Source: Cellulomonas sp.
Lineage (GTDB): Bacteria > Actinomycetota > Actinomycetes > Actinomycetales > Cellulomonadaceae
Direction: 5' to 3'
NCBI GenBank assembly: GCA_027451305.1
Contig: DAIDJQ010000056.1
Coordinates: forward strand, 1-9,163
Length of the DNA: 9,163 nt
Position numbers and translations under genes: made by a program. Under the pieces are notes generated by a model. It was not told the DNA's origin. It did not search any database and worked only from the letters and a program-made list of their open reading frames with translations. Below are positions 1 to 6,253 of this stretch, in pieces. Each line of letters starts with the position of its first letter. The stretch's first letter is position 1.

Positions 1-1818
1 GCCGGTGAGCGGGCGCACCTTCTCCTGGCCCACGTAGTGCGCCCAGCCGCCGCCGTTGACGCCCTGCGTGCCGCACATGGTGGTCAGCGCGAGGAACGTC
101 CGGTAGATCTCGTCGGAGTGGAAGAAGTGGTTGGTACCGGCGCCCATGACGATCATCGAGCGGCCGCCGGTGTCCAGGGCGTTCTGGGCGAACTCGCGGC
201 CCACCCGCTCGGCGGCAGCCGCCGGAACGCCGGTGAGCTCGGCCTGCCAGGCGGGGGTGCCCGGGGTCGAGGCGTCGTCGTAGCCCGTGGGCCACTCGCC
301 CGGCAGGCCGTCGCGGCGCACCGCGTACTGGGCGAGCAGCAGGTCGTAGACGGTGGTCAGGTACTCGTCGCCCACGCGCACCGCCGGCACCCCGCGGTGC
401 ACCACGCCGGCGCCCACGGACCCCTCGCCCGGCGCCCCGGGCAGGTCGAAGCGCGGCAGCAGGATCTCCACGGGCTGGGCGCCGGGCACGTCCTGCGCGG
501 ACAGCACCGGGTCCACGCCGGACAGGTCGAGGTTCCACCGGCCGGCGCCGTCCGGCCCGTAGTGGTCCGCGAGCGTGCCGCCCGGGTCGGCGACCCCGCC
601 GTCGCGGTCCCACACCAGCGGCCGGAACTGCGCGTGCGCCGTGGCCGCCACCCCGGCGTCCCGCACCCGCGGGTCCGCGGGGTCGACGACGCCACCGGCG
701 ACGACGTCGGACGCGACCAGGAACTTGCCCGGAACCCACCCGTCGCCGTGCCGCTTGAGCCGCACGAGGAACGGGCTGTCCGTGAAGGTGCGCATGTAGT
801 CGAGGAAGAAGGGCGTGCGCTCGCGGACGTGGAACTCCGTGAGGATCACGTGGCCCATGGCGGCGGCCAGCGCGCCGTCGGTGCCGGGGGCGATGCGCAG
901 CCACTCGTCGGCGAACTTCGTGTTGTCCGCGTAGTCCGGGGAGACGGCCACCACCTTCTGGCCGTGGTACCGCGCCTCCGTCATGAAGTGGGCGTCCGGC
1001 GTGCGCGTGACGGGGATGTTGGAGCCCCACATCACCAGGTAGCCGGCGTTGAACCAGTCGCCGGACTCCGGCACGTCGGTCTGGTCGCCGAACACCTGCG
1101 GCGAGGCCATCGGCAGGTCCGCGTACCAGTCGTAGAACGAGAGCATCGTCCCGCCGAGCAGCTCGTAGAACCGTGCGCCGGCGCCGTAGGACACCATCGA
1201 CATGGCGGGGATGACGCTGAACCCGGCCAGCCGGTCGGGCCCGTACCGCTTGATCGTGTACACGTGCGCGGCGGCGGCGATCTCCGCCGCCTCCTCCCAG
1301 GAGGCCCGGACCAGACCGCCCTTGCCGCGGGCCGCCTTGTAGGCGCGGGACCGCTCGGGGTCCTCCACCACGTCGCGCCACGCCAGCACCGGGTCGCCCA
1401 GGCGGGCCTTGGCCTCGCGGTAGTGGTCGAGCAGCACCCCGCGCACGTACGGGTAGCGGATCCGGGTGGGGGAGTAGGTGTACCAGGAGAACGCCGCACC
1501 ACGGGGGCAGCCGCGGGGCTCGTACTCCGGGGAGTCCGGGCCGGTGGTGGGGTAGTCGGTCGCCTGGGACTCCCAGGTGATCACGCCGTCCTTGACGTAG
1601 ACGTTCCACGAGCACGAGCCGGTGCAGTTGACGCCGTGCGTGGAGCGCACCACCTTGTCGTGGCTCCAGCGGTCCCGGTAGAACCGGTCGGCCTCGCGGC
1701 CGCCGGTGAGGAACAGCTGCCGGGCGTCCGGCGAGGCCTGGCCGCGCCGCAGGAAGGAGCCGAACCGGAAGATCGGCGCAGCGGGGTCGTTGCTGCTCGC
1801 GGTCTGCTCGATGGTCAT
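1..1818 (-). CDS. narG: Respiratory nitrate reductase alpha subunit NarG (N-terminal half, cut by window edge)
   Basis: Catalytic subunit of the membrane-bound respiratory nitrate reductase NarGHI, reducing nitrate to nitrite at a Mo-bis-MGD cofactor on the cytoplasmic face. The window holds 606 codons; the family is usually about 1,230 residues, so roughly the C-terminal half lies beyond the left edge. The ligands of the FS0 [4Fe-4S] cluster are visible: His61, Cys65 and Cys69 in STHGVNCTGSC, and Cys104 in EPRGCPRG. Asp234 in FYDWYADLP aligns with the molybdenum ligand Asp222 of the E. coli enzyme. Other family blocks are IPAMSMVSYGAGAR, GDQTDVPES, WGSNIPVTRTPDAHF, GRSMIVMGAG and GGGWAHYVGQEK. 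The ATG at 1818 follows CGGAGG with an 8-base spacer. There is no twin-arginine signal, as expected for a cytoplasm-facing NarG. It lies 63 bases downstream of narK on the same strand and is probably co-transcribed with it; narHJI should follow off-window. Confidence 0.97.
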   Translation of the reverse strand, partial: MTIEQTASSNDPAAPIFRFGSFLRRGQASPDARQLFLTGGREADRFYRDRWSHDKVVRSTHGVNCTGSCSWNVYVKDGVITWESQATDYPTTGPDSPEYEPRGCPRGAAFSWYTYSPTRIRYPYVRGVLLDHYREAKARLGDPVLAWRDVVEDPERSRAYKAARGKGGLVRASWEEAAEIAAAAHVYTIKRYGPDRLAGFSVIPAMSMVSYGAGARFYELLGGTMLSFYDWYADLPMASPQVFGDQTDVPESGDWFNAGYLVMWGSNIPVTRTPDAHFMTEARYHGQKVVAVSPDYADNTKFADEWLRIAPGTDGALAAAMGHVILTEFHVRERTPFFLDYMRTFTDSPFLVRLKRHGDGWVPGKFLVASDVVAGGVVDPADPRVRDAGVAATAHAQFRPLVWDRDGGVADPGGTLADHYGPDGAGRWNLDLSGVDPVLSAQDVPGAQPVEILLPRFDLPGAPGEGSVGAGVVHRGVPAVRVGDEYLTTVYDLLLAQYAVRRDGLPGEWPTGYDDASTPGTPAWQAELTGVPAAAAERVGREFAQNALDTGGRSMIVMGAGTNHFFHSDEIYRTFLALTTMCGTQGVNGGGWAHYVGQEKVRPLTG

Positions 1819-1865
1819 GGCGTGCCTCCGGGCTCGGGTGGCGACTTCTGGTCGGCGGGGTCAGG

Positions 1866-1891
1866 CGGGGTCGGCCCCGGGTCAGCCCGGG
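1866..1891 (-). other. Two competing GC hairpins at the narK stop codon
   Basis: The narK-narG junction can form a hairpin with arms CCCGGG at 1876-1881 and CCCGGG at 1886-1891, whose 4-base loop contains the narK stop codon. An overlapping alternative has arms CGGGG at 1866-1870 and CCCCG at 1875-1879. No T-run follows, so a strong intrinsic terminator is unlikely. It could act as an RNA-stability or partial-termination element between transporter and enzyme, or be chance in GC-rich DNA. Confidence 0.3.
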
Positions 1892-3222
1892 TACGGCGCG
1901 CGGGGCCGCGCGTAGTTGATCCACACCAGCGCGGTGCAGAGCGCGAAGTACACGGTCGCGCCGACGAAGAACGACTTCGGGGTCACGGCGGTGAGCGAGA
2001 CGCCGACGAAGAACGGGCCGAACGAGGCGATCGCGGCCGTCCAGCCGATCACGCCGCCGGCCTGACGCGGCGGCAGGATCATCGGCATCTGCTTGAAGGT
2101 GCCCGCGTTGGCCATGCCGGTGAAGAAGAACATCACGAGCATCGCGGCCAGGAACGGCCAGAAGTCCGCGGGTGAGCGCGGCGCCAGGTACACCGCGGCC
2201 ACCGCCGTGGAGACCACCATCCCGACCCCGCCGACGAAGGTCCAGATCGCCCCGCCGAACCGGTCGCACAGCGGTCCCCAGACGGCACGCACCAGGGAGC
2301 CGATCAGGGGGGCGAGGAACGCGAACGAGGCGCCGAGCGGGAGCGACGAGGCGGGGTAGTGCCCGCCCGTGGCGAAGGGCGAGTCCTTGCCGAACGTGTT
2401 GTTGATGATCAGCGCCAGCTGAGCGGCGAACCCGGAGAAGGCCCCGAAGGTCATGATGTAGACGAGCGTCAGGAGCCAGGTGTTGCGGTTGCCGAAGATG
2501 TCGATCTGCTGGCGCATGTTGGCCTTGATCGGCACGTCCTTCAGCAGCCAGAACGCGAGGACGGACGCCGCGACGGTCCAGGGGACCAGCACGATCGCGG
2601 CGTTGTAGACGTTGAGCACGTGCCCGCTGCGCGCGTGCTGGGTGCCCACCATGCCGAGGCCGAACAGCCCGAAGCCCATCACCCACGGACCCAGGAACTG
2701 GATCAGCGAGACGCCGAAGTTGCCCAGACCGGCCTGCAGGCCGAGGGCGGTGCCGGCCAGCCGCTTGGGGAAGAAGTACCCGGTGGACGGCATGTACCCC
2801 GAGAAGCAGCCGCCACCGATGCCGGTCAGCGCCGCCAGCACGATCAGCCACCAGTACGGCGTCGCGGGGTTGCCCACCGCGGTGAACCAGCCGAGCATCG
2901 GCACCACCAGGAGCAGCGAGGTGACGCCCACCAGCTTGCGGGTGCCGACCAGCGGCGGCAGGAACATGTAGACCAGCCGGATCAGGCCGCCGGACAGGCC
3001 CGGGATCGCCACCAGCCAGTACAGCTGCGCCTTGCTGAGCGAGAAGCCGACCTCGTCCAGCTTCGGCGCCACCGCGCTGACCAGGTACCACACGCAGAAC
3101 GCGATGAGCAGCGAGTAGGTGCTCACCGCCAGCGTCCGCCAGGCGATCCGGCTGTCCCAGTGCTGCTCGTCCTCGGGGTTCCAGCCCACGAGCACCTTGC
3201 CAGAGGTGGCCAGCTGAGCCAC
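1882..3222 (-). CDS. narK: Nitrate/nitrite MFS transporter NarK
   Basis: Inner-membrane major facilitator of the NarK/NRT family that imports nitrate for respiration and exports nitrite. The 446-residue product has about twelve hydrophobic segments. Family marks are the N-terminal NPEDEQHWDS block (residues 15-24), Arg82 in SGGLIRLVY (candidate for substrate-binding Arg89 of E. coli NarK), the glycine-rich AGLGNFGVS nitrate-signature region, Arg312 in GSLVRAVWGPLCDRFGG (candidate for Arg305, followed by an MFS loop motif) and the second signature NAGTFKQMP. Family members often have RPxGG after the second arginine; here it reads RAVWG, a mild deviation. I chose the GTG at 3222 because GAGGAGG sits 5 bases upstream. 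An ATG at 3261 would add 13 basic/acidic residues and lies inside the AT-rich promoter patch. narG follows after 63 bases, so a narK-narG operon is likely. Confidence 0.95.
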   Translation of the reverse strand: MAQLATSGKVLVGWNPEDEQHWDSRIAWRTLAVSTYSLLIAFCVWYLVSAVAPKLDEVGFSLSKAQLYWLVAIPGLSGGLIRLVYMFLPPLVGTRKLVGVTSLLLVVPMLGWFTAVGNPATPYWWLIVLAALTGIGGGCFSGYMPSTGYFFPKRLAGTALGLQAGLGNFGVSLIQFLGPWVMGFGLFGLGMVGTQHARSGHVLNVYNAAIVLVPWTVAASVLAFWLLKDVPIKANMRQQIDIFGNRNTWLLTLVYIMTFGAFSGFAAQLALIINNTFGKDSPFATGGHYPASSLPLGASFAFLAPLIGSLVRAVWGPLCDRFGGAIWTFVGGVGMVVSTAVAAVYLAPRSPADFWPFLAAMLVMFFFTGMANAGTFKQMPMILPPRQAGGVIGWTAAIASFGPFFVGVSLTAVTPKSFFVGATVYFALCTALVWINYARPRAPYPG

Positions 3223-3227
3223 GTGTT

Positions 3228-3234
3228 CCTCCTC
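3228..3234 (-). promoter_or_regulatory. Ribosome binding site that decides the narK start
   Basis: On the minus strand GAGGAGG is followed by AACAC and then GTG. This near-perfect Shine-Dalgarno sequence with a 5-base spacer supports the GTG start at 3222 over the upstream ATG at 3261. Confidence 0.8.
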
Positions 3235-3258
3235 GATCAGCCGCGATCGGCGCGGTCG

Positions 3259-3290
3259 CAACTTACTACGGATATAGTTGTGAAAATACC
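3259..3290 (-). promoter_or_regulatory. AT-rich promoter core of the nar operon (candidate)
   Basis: This is the only clearly AT-rich patch in the window and lies 37-68 bases upstream of the narK GTG. The minus strand reads TATTTTCACAACTATATC and then CGTAGTAAGTT. It offers -10-like hexamers (TATATC, TAAGTT) and a partial -35 (TTTTCA), but no pair has ideal spacing, which would fit an activator-dependent promoter. It contains an inverted repeat, CAACT at 3259-3263 and AGTTG at 3276-3280, with a 12-base spacer. On the plus strand TATAGT at 3273-3278 could serve fdxA, but that would leave a leader of about 170 bases. The hexamer choice is uncertain; that the patch has a promoter role is more likely. 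Confidence 0.45.
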
Positions 3291-3306
3291 GCGGCGGGCG
3301 GGTGTC

Positions 3307-3323
3307 GCACCAGGTCCTGGTGC
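3307..3323. promoter_or_regulatory. Perfect 17-bp dyad, candidate operator in the nar/fdxA-mod divergent region
   Basis: GCACCAGG at 3307-3314, a single T, then CCTGGTGC at 3316-3323 form a perfect 8+8 inverted repeat. It lies about 85 bases upstream of the narK start and 135 upstream of fdxA. If narK transcription begins near 3260-3265, the dyad centre is roughly 50 bases upstream of it, a usual place for an activator. As RNA it would give a 7-bp stem with a GTC loop and no T-run, so an operator is more likely than a terminator. I do not recognise the regulator. Confidence 0.45.
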
Positions 3324-3367
3324 TGCGCGTGTCGGGGTGCGGCGGTCCGGGTGGCCGCCGTCGGGAG

Positions 3368-3385
3368 GGTCCCTGACGATGGACC
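3368..3385. promoter_or_regulatory. Inverted repeat GGTCC-N8-GGACC upstream of fdxA
   Basis: GGTCC at 3368-3372 and GGACC at 3381-3385 flank an 8-base spacer. TACGCT at 3391-3396, just downstream, fits the actinobacterial TAnnnT -10 pattern and lies 62 bases before the fdxA ATG, but no convincing -35 precedes it. It may be a regulatory site for the fdxA-modABC operon. Five-base arms in GC-rich DNA can easily arise by chance. Confidence 0.25.
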
Positions 3386-3457
3386 GGGGGTACGCTCCCG
3401 CCTCATCCGTGGGGGACGGCCCCGCGGGACCGCTGTCCGCCAGCCACTGGGAGCGCG

Positions 3458-3802
3458 ATGGTCTACGTGATCGCCGAGCCGTGCATCGACGTCAAGGACC
3501 GCGCGTGCGTGGCCGAGTGCCCGGTGGACTGCATCTACGAGGGCGGCCGCTCCCTGTACATCCACCCGGACGAGTGCGTCGACTGCGGCGCCTGCGAGCC
3601 GGTGTGCCCTGTGCTGGCGATCTACTACGAGGACGACCTCCCCGCCGACTGGCGTCGGTACCTGGACGACAACGCCCGGTTCTTCGCCGAGACCCTGCCC
3701 GGTCGCCCGGCTCCGCTCGGCTCACCGGGCGGTGCGTCGCGGACCGGCACCACCGGGGTGGACACGCCGCTGGTCGCAGGGTTCGAGCGGAGGCGGGGGT
3801 GA
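3458..3802 (+). CDS. fdxA: Seven-iron ferredoxin, FdxA type
   Basis: A small soluble electron carrier of 114 residues with one [3Fe-4S] and one [4Fe-4S] cluster. Cysteines lie at 9, 17, 21, 25, 40, 43, 46 and 50. By analogy with seven-iron ferredoxins, Cys9, Cys17 and Cys50 hold the three-iron cluster and Cys21, Cys40, Cys43 and Cys46 the four-iron cluster, with Cys25 spare. The block AECPVDCIYEGGRSLYI and the tail LPGRPAPLGSPGG...GVDTPLVA are very like mycobacterial FdxA. That protein belongs to the hypoxia (DosR) response in Mycobacterium tuberculosis; this is family knowledge, not shown here. The ATG follows GGGAG with a 4-base spacer. The stop overlaps the modA start by 4 bases, so it probably heads a fdxA-modABC operon. 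The redox partner is unknown; low-oxygen nitrate metabolism or a flavoprotein/P450 system are possibilities. Confidence 0.95.
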   Translation: MVYVIAEPCIDVKDRACVAECPVDCIYEGGRSLYIHPDECVDCGACEPVCPVLAIYYEDDLPADWRRYLDDNARFFAETLPGRPAPLGSPGGASRTGTTGVDTPLVAGFERRRG

Positions 3803-4671
3803 GCCGCCGGAGACCGGGCGCCGCCGGACGTGCCCGGCGAGGAGGCGCCGCGAGCCTCGCGCGAGGGCTGCTCGCGAGCCGTGCGGTGCCGGTCGCCGCG
3901 GCCGTGGGGCTCCTGCTGGCGGCGTGCGCGGCCCAGCCCGCGGCGCCTGCCGCGGGTGGCACGGGCTCCGGCCCGGCGTCCACGGTGTCCGCCCGCGCGC
4001 CGCTGACCGGGGACCTCGTGGTGTTCGCCGCGGCCTCCCTGCAGCAGACGTTCACGAAGCTCGGCGACGTGCTGATGGCGCAGAACCCCGGTCTGCACGT
4101 CACCTTCAGCTTCGCCGGGTCGTCGGCCCTGGCCCAGCAGCTGGACCAGGGCGCACCGGCGGACGTGTTCGCCGCGGCCAACCCCGCCACCATGAAGGCC
4201 GCGTCGAACGTCACCGACCGGCCGGTCACCTTCGCCCGCAACACCCTCGAGATCGTCGTGCCGAAGGGCAACCCGGGTCACGTCACGGGCCTGGCGGACC
4301 TCACCAAGCCGCAGCTGAAGATCGCCCTGTGCGCACCGGAGGTGCCCTGCGGCGCCGCCGCCGTCGCCGCGTTCGCCGCCGCCGGGCTCACACCCGCCCC
4401 GGACACCTACGAGCAGGACGTGACGGCCACACTGACCAAGGCCGTGATGGGCGAGGTGGACGCGGCCCTGGTGTACCGCACGGACGTGCGCGCGGCCGGG
4501 AGCGCGGTGGAGGGGATCGACTTCCCGCAGGCCGCGGCGGCGCGCAACGACTACCCGATCGCGACGGTGACCCAGGCGCGCAACCGGGCGGCAGCCGATG
4601 CGTTCGTGGCGCTGGTGCTCTCGCCGCAGGGGCAGCGGGTGCTCCTCGACGCCGGCTTCGACGCCGCCTGA
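3799..4671 (+). CDS. modA: Molybdate ABC transporter substrate-binding lipoprotein ModA
   Basis: Extracytoplasmic lipoprotein that captures molybdate (or tungstate) and delivers it to ModB. The GTG at 3799 has GGAGG 5 bases upstream and gives 290 residues. An arginine-rich N-region is followed by a hydrophobic stretch (about 29-42) and a lipobox LAAC with the acylated cysteine at 43, then an Ala/Pro/Gly linker. The mature domain starts near residue 72. Oxyanion-binding elements are Ser80 in FAAASLQ, Ser108/Ser109 in FAGSSAL and Tyr226 in DAALVYRTD, matching the Ser12, Ser39 and Tyr170 positions of E. coli ModA from memory. QGAPADVFAAA (117-127) is a family signature. Cys178 and Cys184 in LCAPEVPCG could form a disulfide outside the membrane. 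The gene overlaps fdxA by 4 bases and is 11 bases from modB, implying translational coupling. Confidence 0.95.
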   Translation: MSRRRPGAAGRARRGGAASLARGLLASRAVPVAAAVGLLLAACAAQPAAPAAGGTGSGPASTVSARAPLTGDLVVFAAASLQQTFTKLGDVLMAQNPGLHVTFSFAGSSALAQQLDQGAPADVFAAANPATMKAASNVTDRPVTFARNTLEIVVPKGNPGHVTGLADLTKPQLKIALCAPEVPCGAAAVAAFAAAGLTPAPDTYEQDVTATLTKAVMGEVDAALVYRTDVRAAGSAVEGIDFPQAAAARNDYPIATVTQARNRAAADAFVALVLSPQGQRVLLDAGFDAA

Positions 4672-4682
4672 GGACGGACGCG

Positions 4683-5597
4683 ATGCCTCGGCAGCAGACG
4701 GCCCGTGGCGGGCCTGGCGGGCCTGGCGGGAGCCGGGGCGCCGGCCCGCGCGCGCCGCGCCGAGCCACGGGGCGCCCACCGGTGCTGCAACGGCGACGGA
4801 CCCGGCAGCGGCCGCCCGTCGTGCTGCTCGTCCCGGCCGCGCTGGCCGTCCTGTTCCTCGTCGGGCCGTTCGTCGCGCTGCTCGTCACCGCGCCCTGGGG
4901 CCGCCTGGGCGGGCTGGTCGCCTCCGGCCCGGTGCTGCAGGCGCTGTGGCTCTCGCTGCGGACCGCGGCGGGCGCCACGGCGCTGTGCCTGGCGCTCGGC
5001 GTGCCGCTCGCGTGGGTGCTGGCGCGCAGCACCCTGCCGGGCCGGAACCTGCTGCGCGCGGTGACCACCTTGCCGCTGGTGCTGCCTCCCGTGGTCGGCG
5101 GTGTGGCGCTGCTGACGCTGCTCGGCCGCCGTGGGCTGCTGGGCCGGCAGCTGGACGCGGCGTTCGGCCTCACCATCCCGTTCACCACGACCGCGGTCGT
5201 CATCGCCGAGGCGTTCGTGGCGCTGCCGTTCCTCGTGCTCTCGGTGGACGGTGCGCTGCGCAGCGCGGACGTCCGGTACGAGCAGGCGGCGGCGACGCTG
5301 GGTGCCTCGCGCTGGTACACGTTCCGTCGTGTGACGCTGCCGCTGGTCGGCCCTGGTGTCGCCGCGGGCACGGTGCTCTGCTTCGCGCGGGCCCTCGGTG
5401 AGTTCGGCGCCACCATCACCTTCGCCGGCAGCTTCCCGGGCACCACCCGAACGATGCCGCTGGCGATCTACCTCGCGATGGAGGACGACCCGGAGCGTGC
5501 GGTCGCGCTGTCGCTGGTGCTGATCGGGGTCTCCCTCGCCGTGCTGATCGGCCTGCGCGCCCGCTGGCTGACGGCGTTCACGCAGGTGCCGTCGTGA
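4683..5597 (+). CDS. modB: Molybdate ABC transporter permease ModB
   Basis: Inner-membrane permease that passes molybdate from ModA into the cell, driven by ModC. The 304-residue product has a first membrane segment at about 46-68 and several more after it. The EAA loop that contacts the ATPase is at 200-220: EQAAATLGASRWYTF, then an RRVTLP ending. GEFGATITFAGSFPGTTRTMPL near the C-terminus is typical of ModB/CysT-type permeases. The first 45 residues form a Gly/Pro/Arg-rich basic tail not usual in ModB, partly encoded by a 9-bp repeat. I chose the ATG at 4683 for its GAGGA 8 bases upstream and its 11-base distance from modA; an in-frame GTG at 4782 would remove most of the tail but has a poor ribosome site. 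The stop overlaps the modC start by 4 bases. Confidence 0.94.
   Translation: MPRQQTARGGPGGPGGSRGAGPRAPRRATGRPPVLQRRRTRQRPPVVLLVPAALAVLFLVGPFVALLVTAPWGRLGGLVASGPVLQALWLSLRTAAGATALCLALGVPLAWVLARSTLPGRNLLRAVTTLPLVLPPVVGGVALLTLLGRRGLLGRQLDAAFGLTIPFTTTAVVIAEAFVALPFLVLSVDGALRSADVRYEQAAATLGASRWYTFRRVTLPLVGPGVAAGTVLCFARALGEFGATITFAGSFPGTTRTMPLAIYLAMEDDPERAVALSLVLIGVSLAVLIGLRARWLTAFTQVPS
4707..4730 (+). repeat. Tandem 9-bp repeat inside the modB N-terminal tail
   Basis: The unit GGCGGGCCT occurs twice exactly (4707-4715, 4716-4724), followed by a partial third copy GGCGGG (4725-4730). It is in frame and encodes Gly-Gly-Pro, Gly-Gly-Pro, Gly-Gly. The unit length is a multiple of three, so copy-number change would lengthen or shorten the tail without a frameshift. 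Confidence 0.75.
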
Positions 5598-6241
5598 GCC
5601 TGGACGCGCGGGTGGTGGTCCGGCGTCCCGCCTTCACGCTCGACCTCACGCTGCACGTGGCCCCCGGCGAGACCGTCGCGCTGGTGGGGCCCAACGGCGC
5701 CGGCAAGTCCACCTTCCTGCACGCCGTGGCGGGCCTGGTCGACCTCGACGAGGGGCACGTGCACCTCGGGCCCTGGGTTCTCGACGACGTGACGTCCGGC
5801 CAGCACGTCCCGGCCGAGCTGCGCCGCTGCGGGCTGGTGTTCCAGCACCACCGCGTGTTCCCGCACCTGTCGGCCCTCGAGAACGTCGCCTTCGGCCCGC
5901 GCGCGCAGGGCGTGCCGCGGCACGAGGCGCACGAGCGGGCCCGCGAGTGGCTGGACCGTCTGGGCATGCTGGCGCACGCCGACCGCCCGGGCGCACGGCT
6001 GTCCGGAGGCCAGGCCCAGTGCGTGGCCCTCGCCCGCACGCTCGCCGCCGAGCCCGACGTGCTGCTCCTCGACGAGCCGTTCGCCGCGCTCGACGAGGTC
6101 ACGCGACCGCTGGTGCGCGACGTGGTCCGCACGCACGCCCTGGGCGGGGACCGGCCGGTGGTGCTGGTCTCCCACGAGCCGGCGGACGCGCAGGTGCTCG
6201 CCGACCGGGTGGTGCCGCTGTCGCCGGGGCGCTCGGCCTGA
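5594..6241 (+). CDS. modC: Molybdate ABC transporter ATP-binding protein ModC, short form without TOBE domain
   Basis: Cytoplasmic ATPase that powers molybdate import through ModB. The 215 residues contain a full nucleotide-binding domain: Walker A GPNGAGKST (32-40), Q-loop Gln84 in VFQHHRVFPHL, signature LSGGQ (136-140) followed by AQCVALAR, Walker B with Asp160 and catalytic Glu161 in LLLDEPFAALD, and switch His194 in LVSHEP. The protein ends about 20 residues after the switch region. Classical ModC (about 350 residues in E. coli) carries a C-terminal TOBE domain that binds molybdate and allows feedback inhibition; it is absent here, and a plain TGA stop ends the frame with no sign of a frameshift. 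The GTG start at 5594 overlaps the modB stop and has little ribosome site of its own, so it likely depends on coupling to modB. The substrate is assigned from the neighbouring modA and modB. Confidence 0.92.
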   Translation: MSLDARVVVRRPAFTLDLTLHVAPGETVALVGPNGAGKSTFLHAVAGLVDLDEGHVHLGPWVLDDVTSGQHVPAELRRCGLVFQHHRVFPHLSALENVAFGPRAQGVPRHEAHERAREWLDRLGMLAHADRPGARLSGGQAQCVALARTLAAEPDVLLLDEPFAALDEVTRPLVRDVVRTHALGGDRPVVLVSHEPADAQVLADRVVPLSPGRSA

Positions 6242-6253
6242 CTGCTGGCGATC

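Noticed and set aside
37..2175. 712-residue open frame on the plus strand opposite narG and narK
   Set aside because: It is the reverse-strand shadow of two clearly recognised genes in GC-rich DNA; the translation is Arg/Gly/Val/His-rich, with no family motifs and no ribosome site.
3223..3261. ATG at 3261 as the narK start
   Set aside because: It would translate the promoter-proximal patch and the ribosome binding site itself; the GTG at 3222 has GAGGAGG at ideal spacing and gives the normal family N-terminus.
3266..3565. 99-residue minus-strand frame in the divergent region
   Set aside because: Its 5' half is antisense to fdxA and the rest crosses the candidate operators; no ribosome site or recognisable domain.
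2359..3798. Long upstream extension of the modA frame, giving a 770-residue protein from 2359
   Set aside because: The extension runs antisense through narK and across fdxA in the wrong frame. The true modA start is the GTG at 3799, with GGAGG and a lipoprotein signal right after it.
3732..4682. Upstream extension of the modB frame from 3732
   Set aside because: It overlaps fdxA and modA in another frame and is compositionally a shadow; the ATG at 4683 is well placed after modA.
3625..4779. 384-residue minus-strand frame opposite fdxA and modA
   Set aside because: Shadow of two confident genes, with no motifs or start signals of its own.
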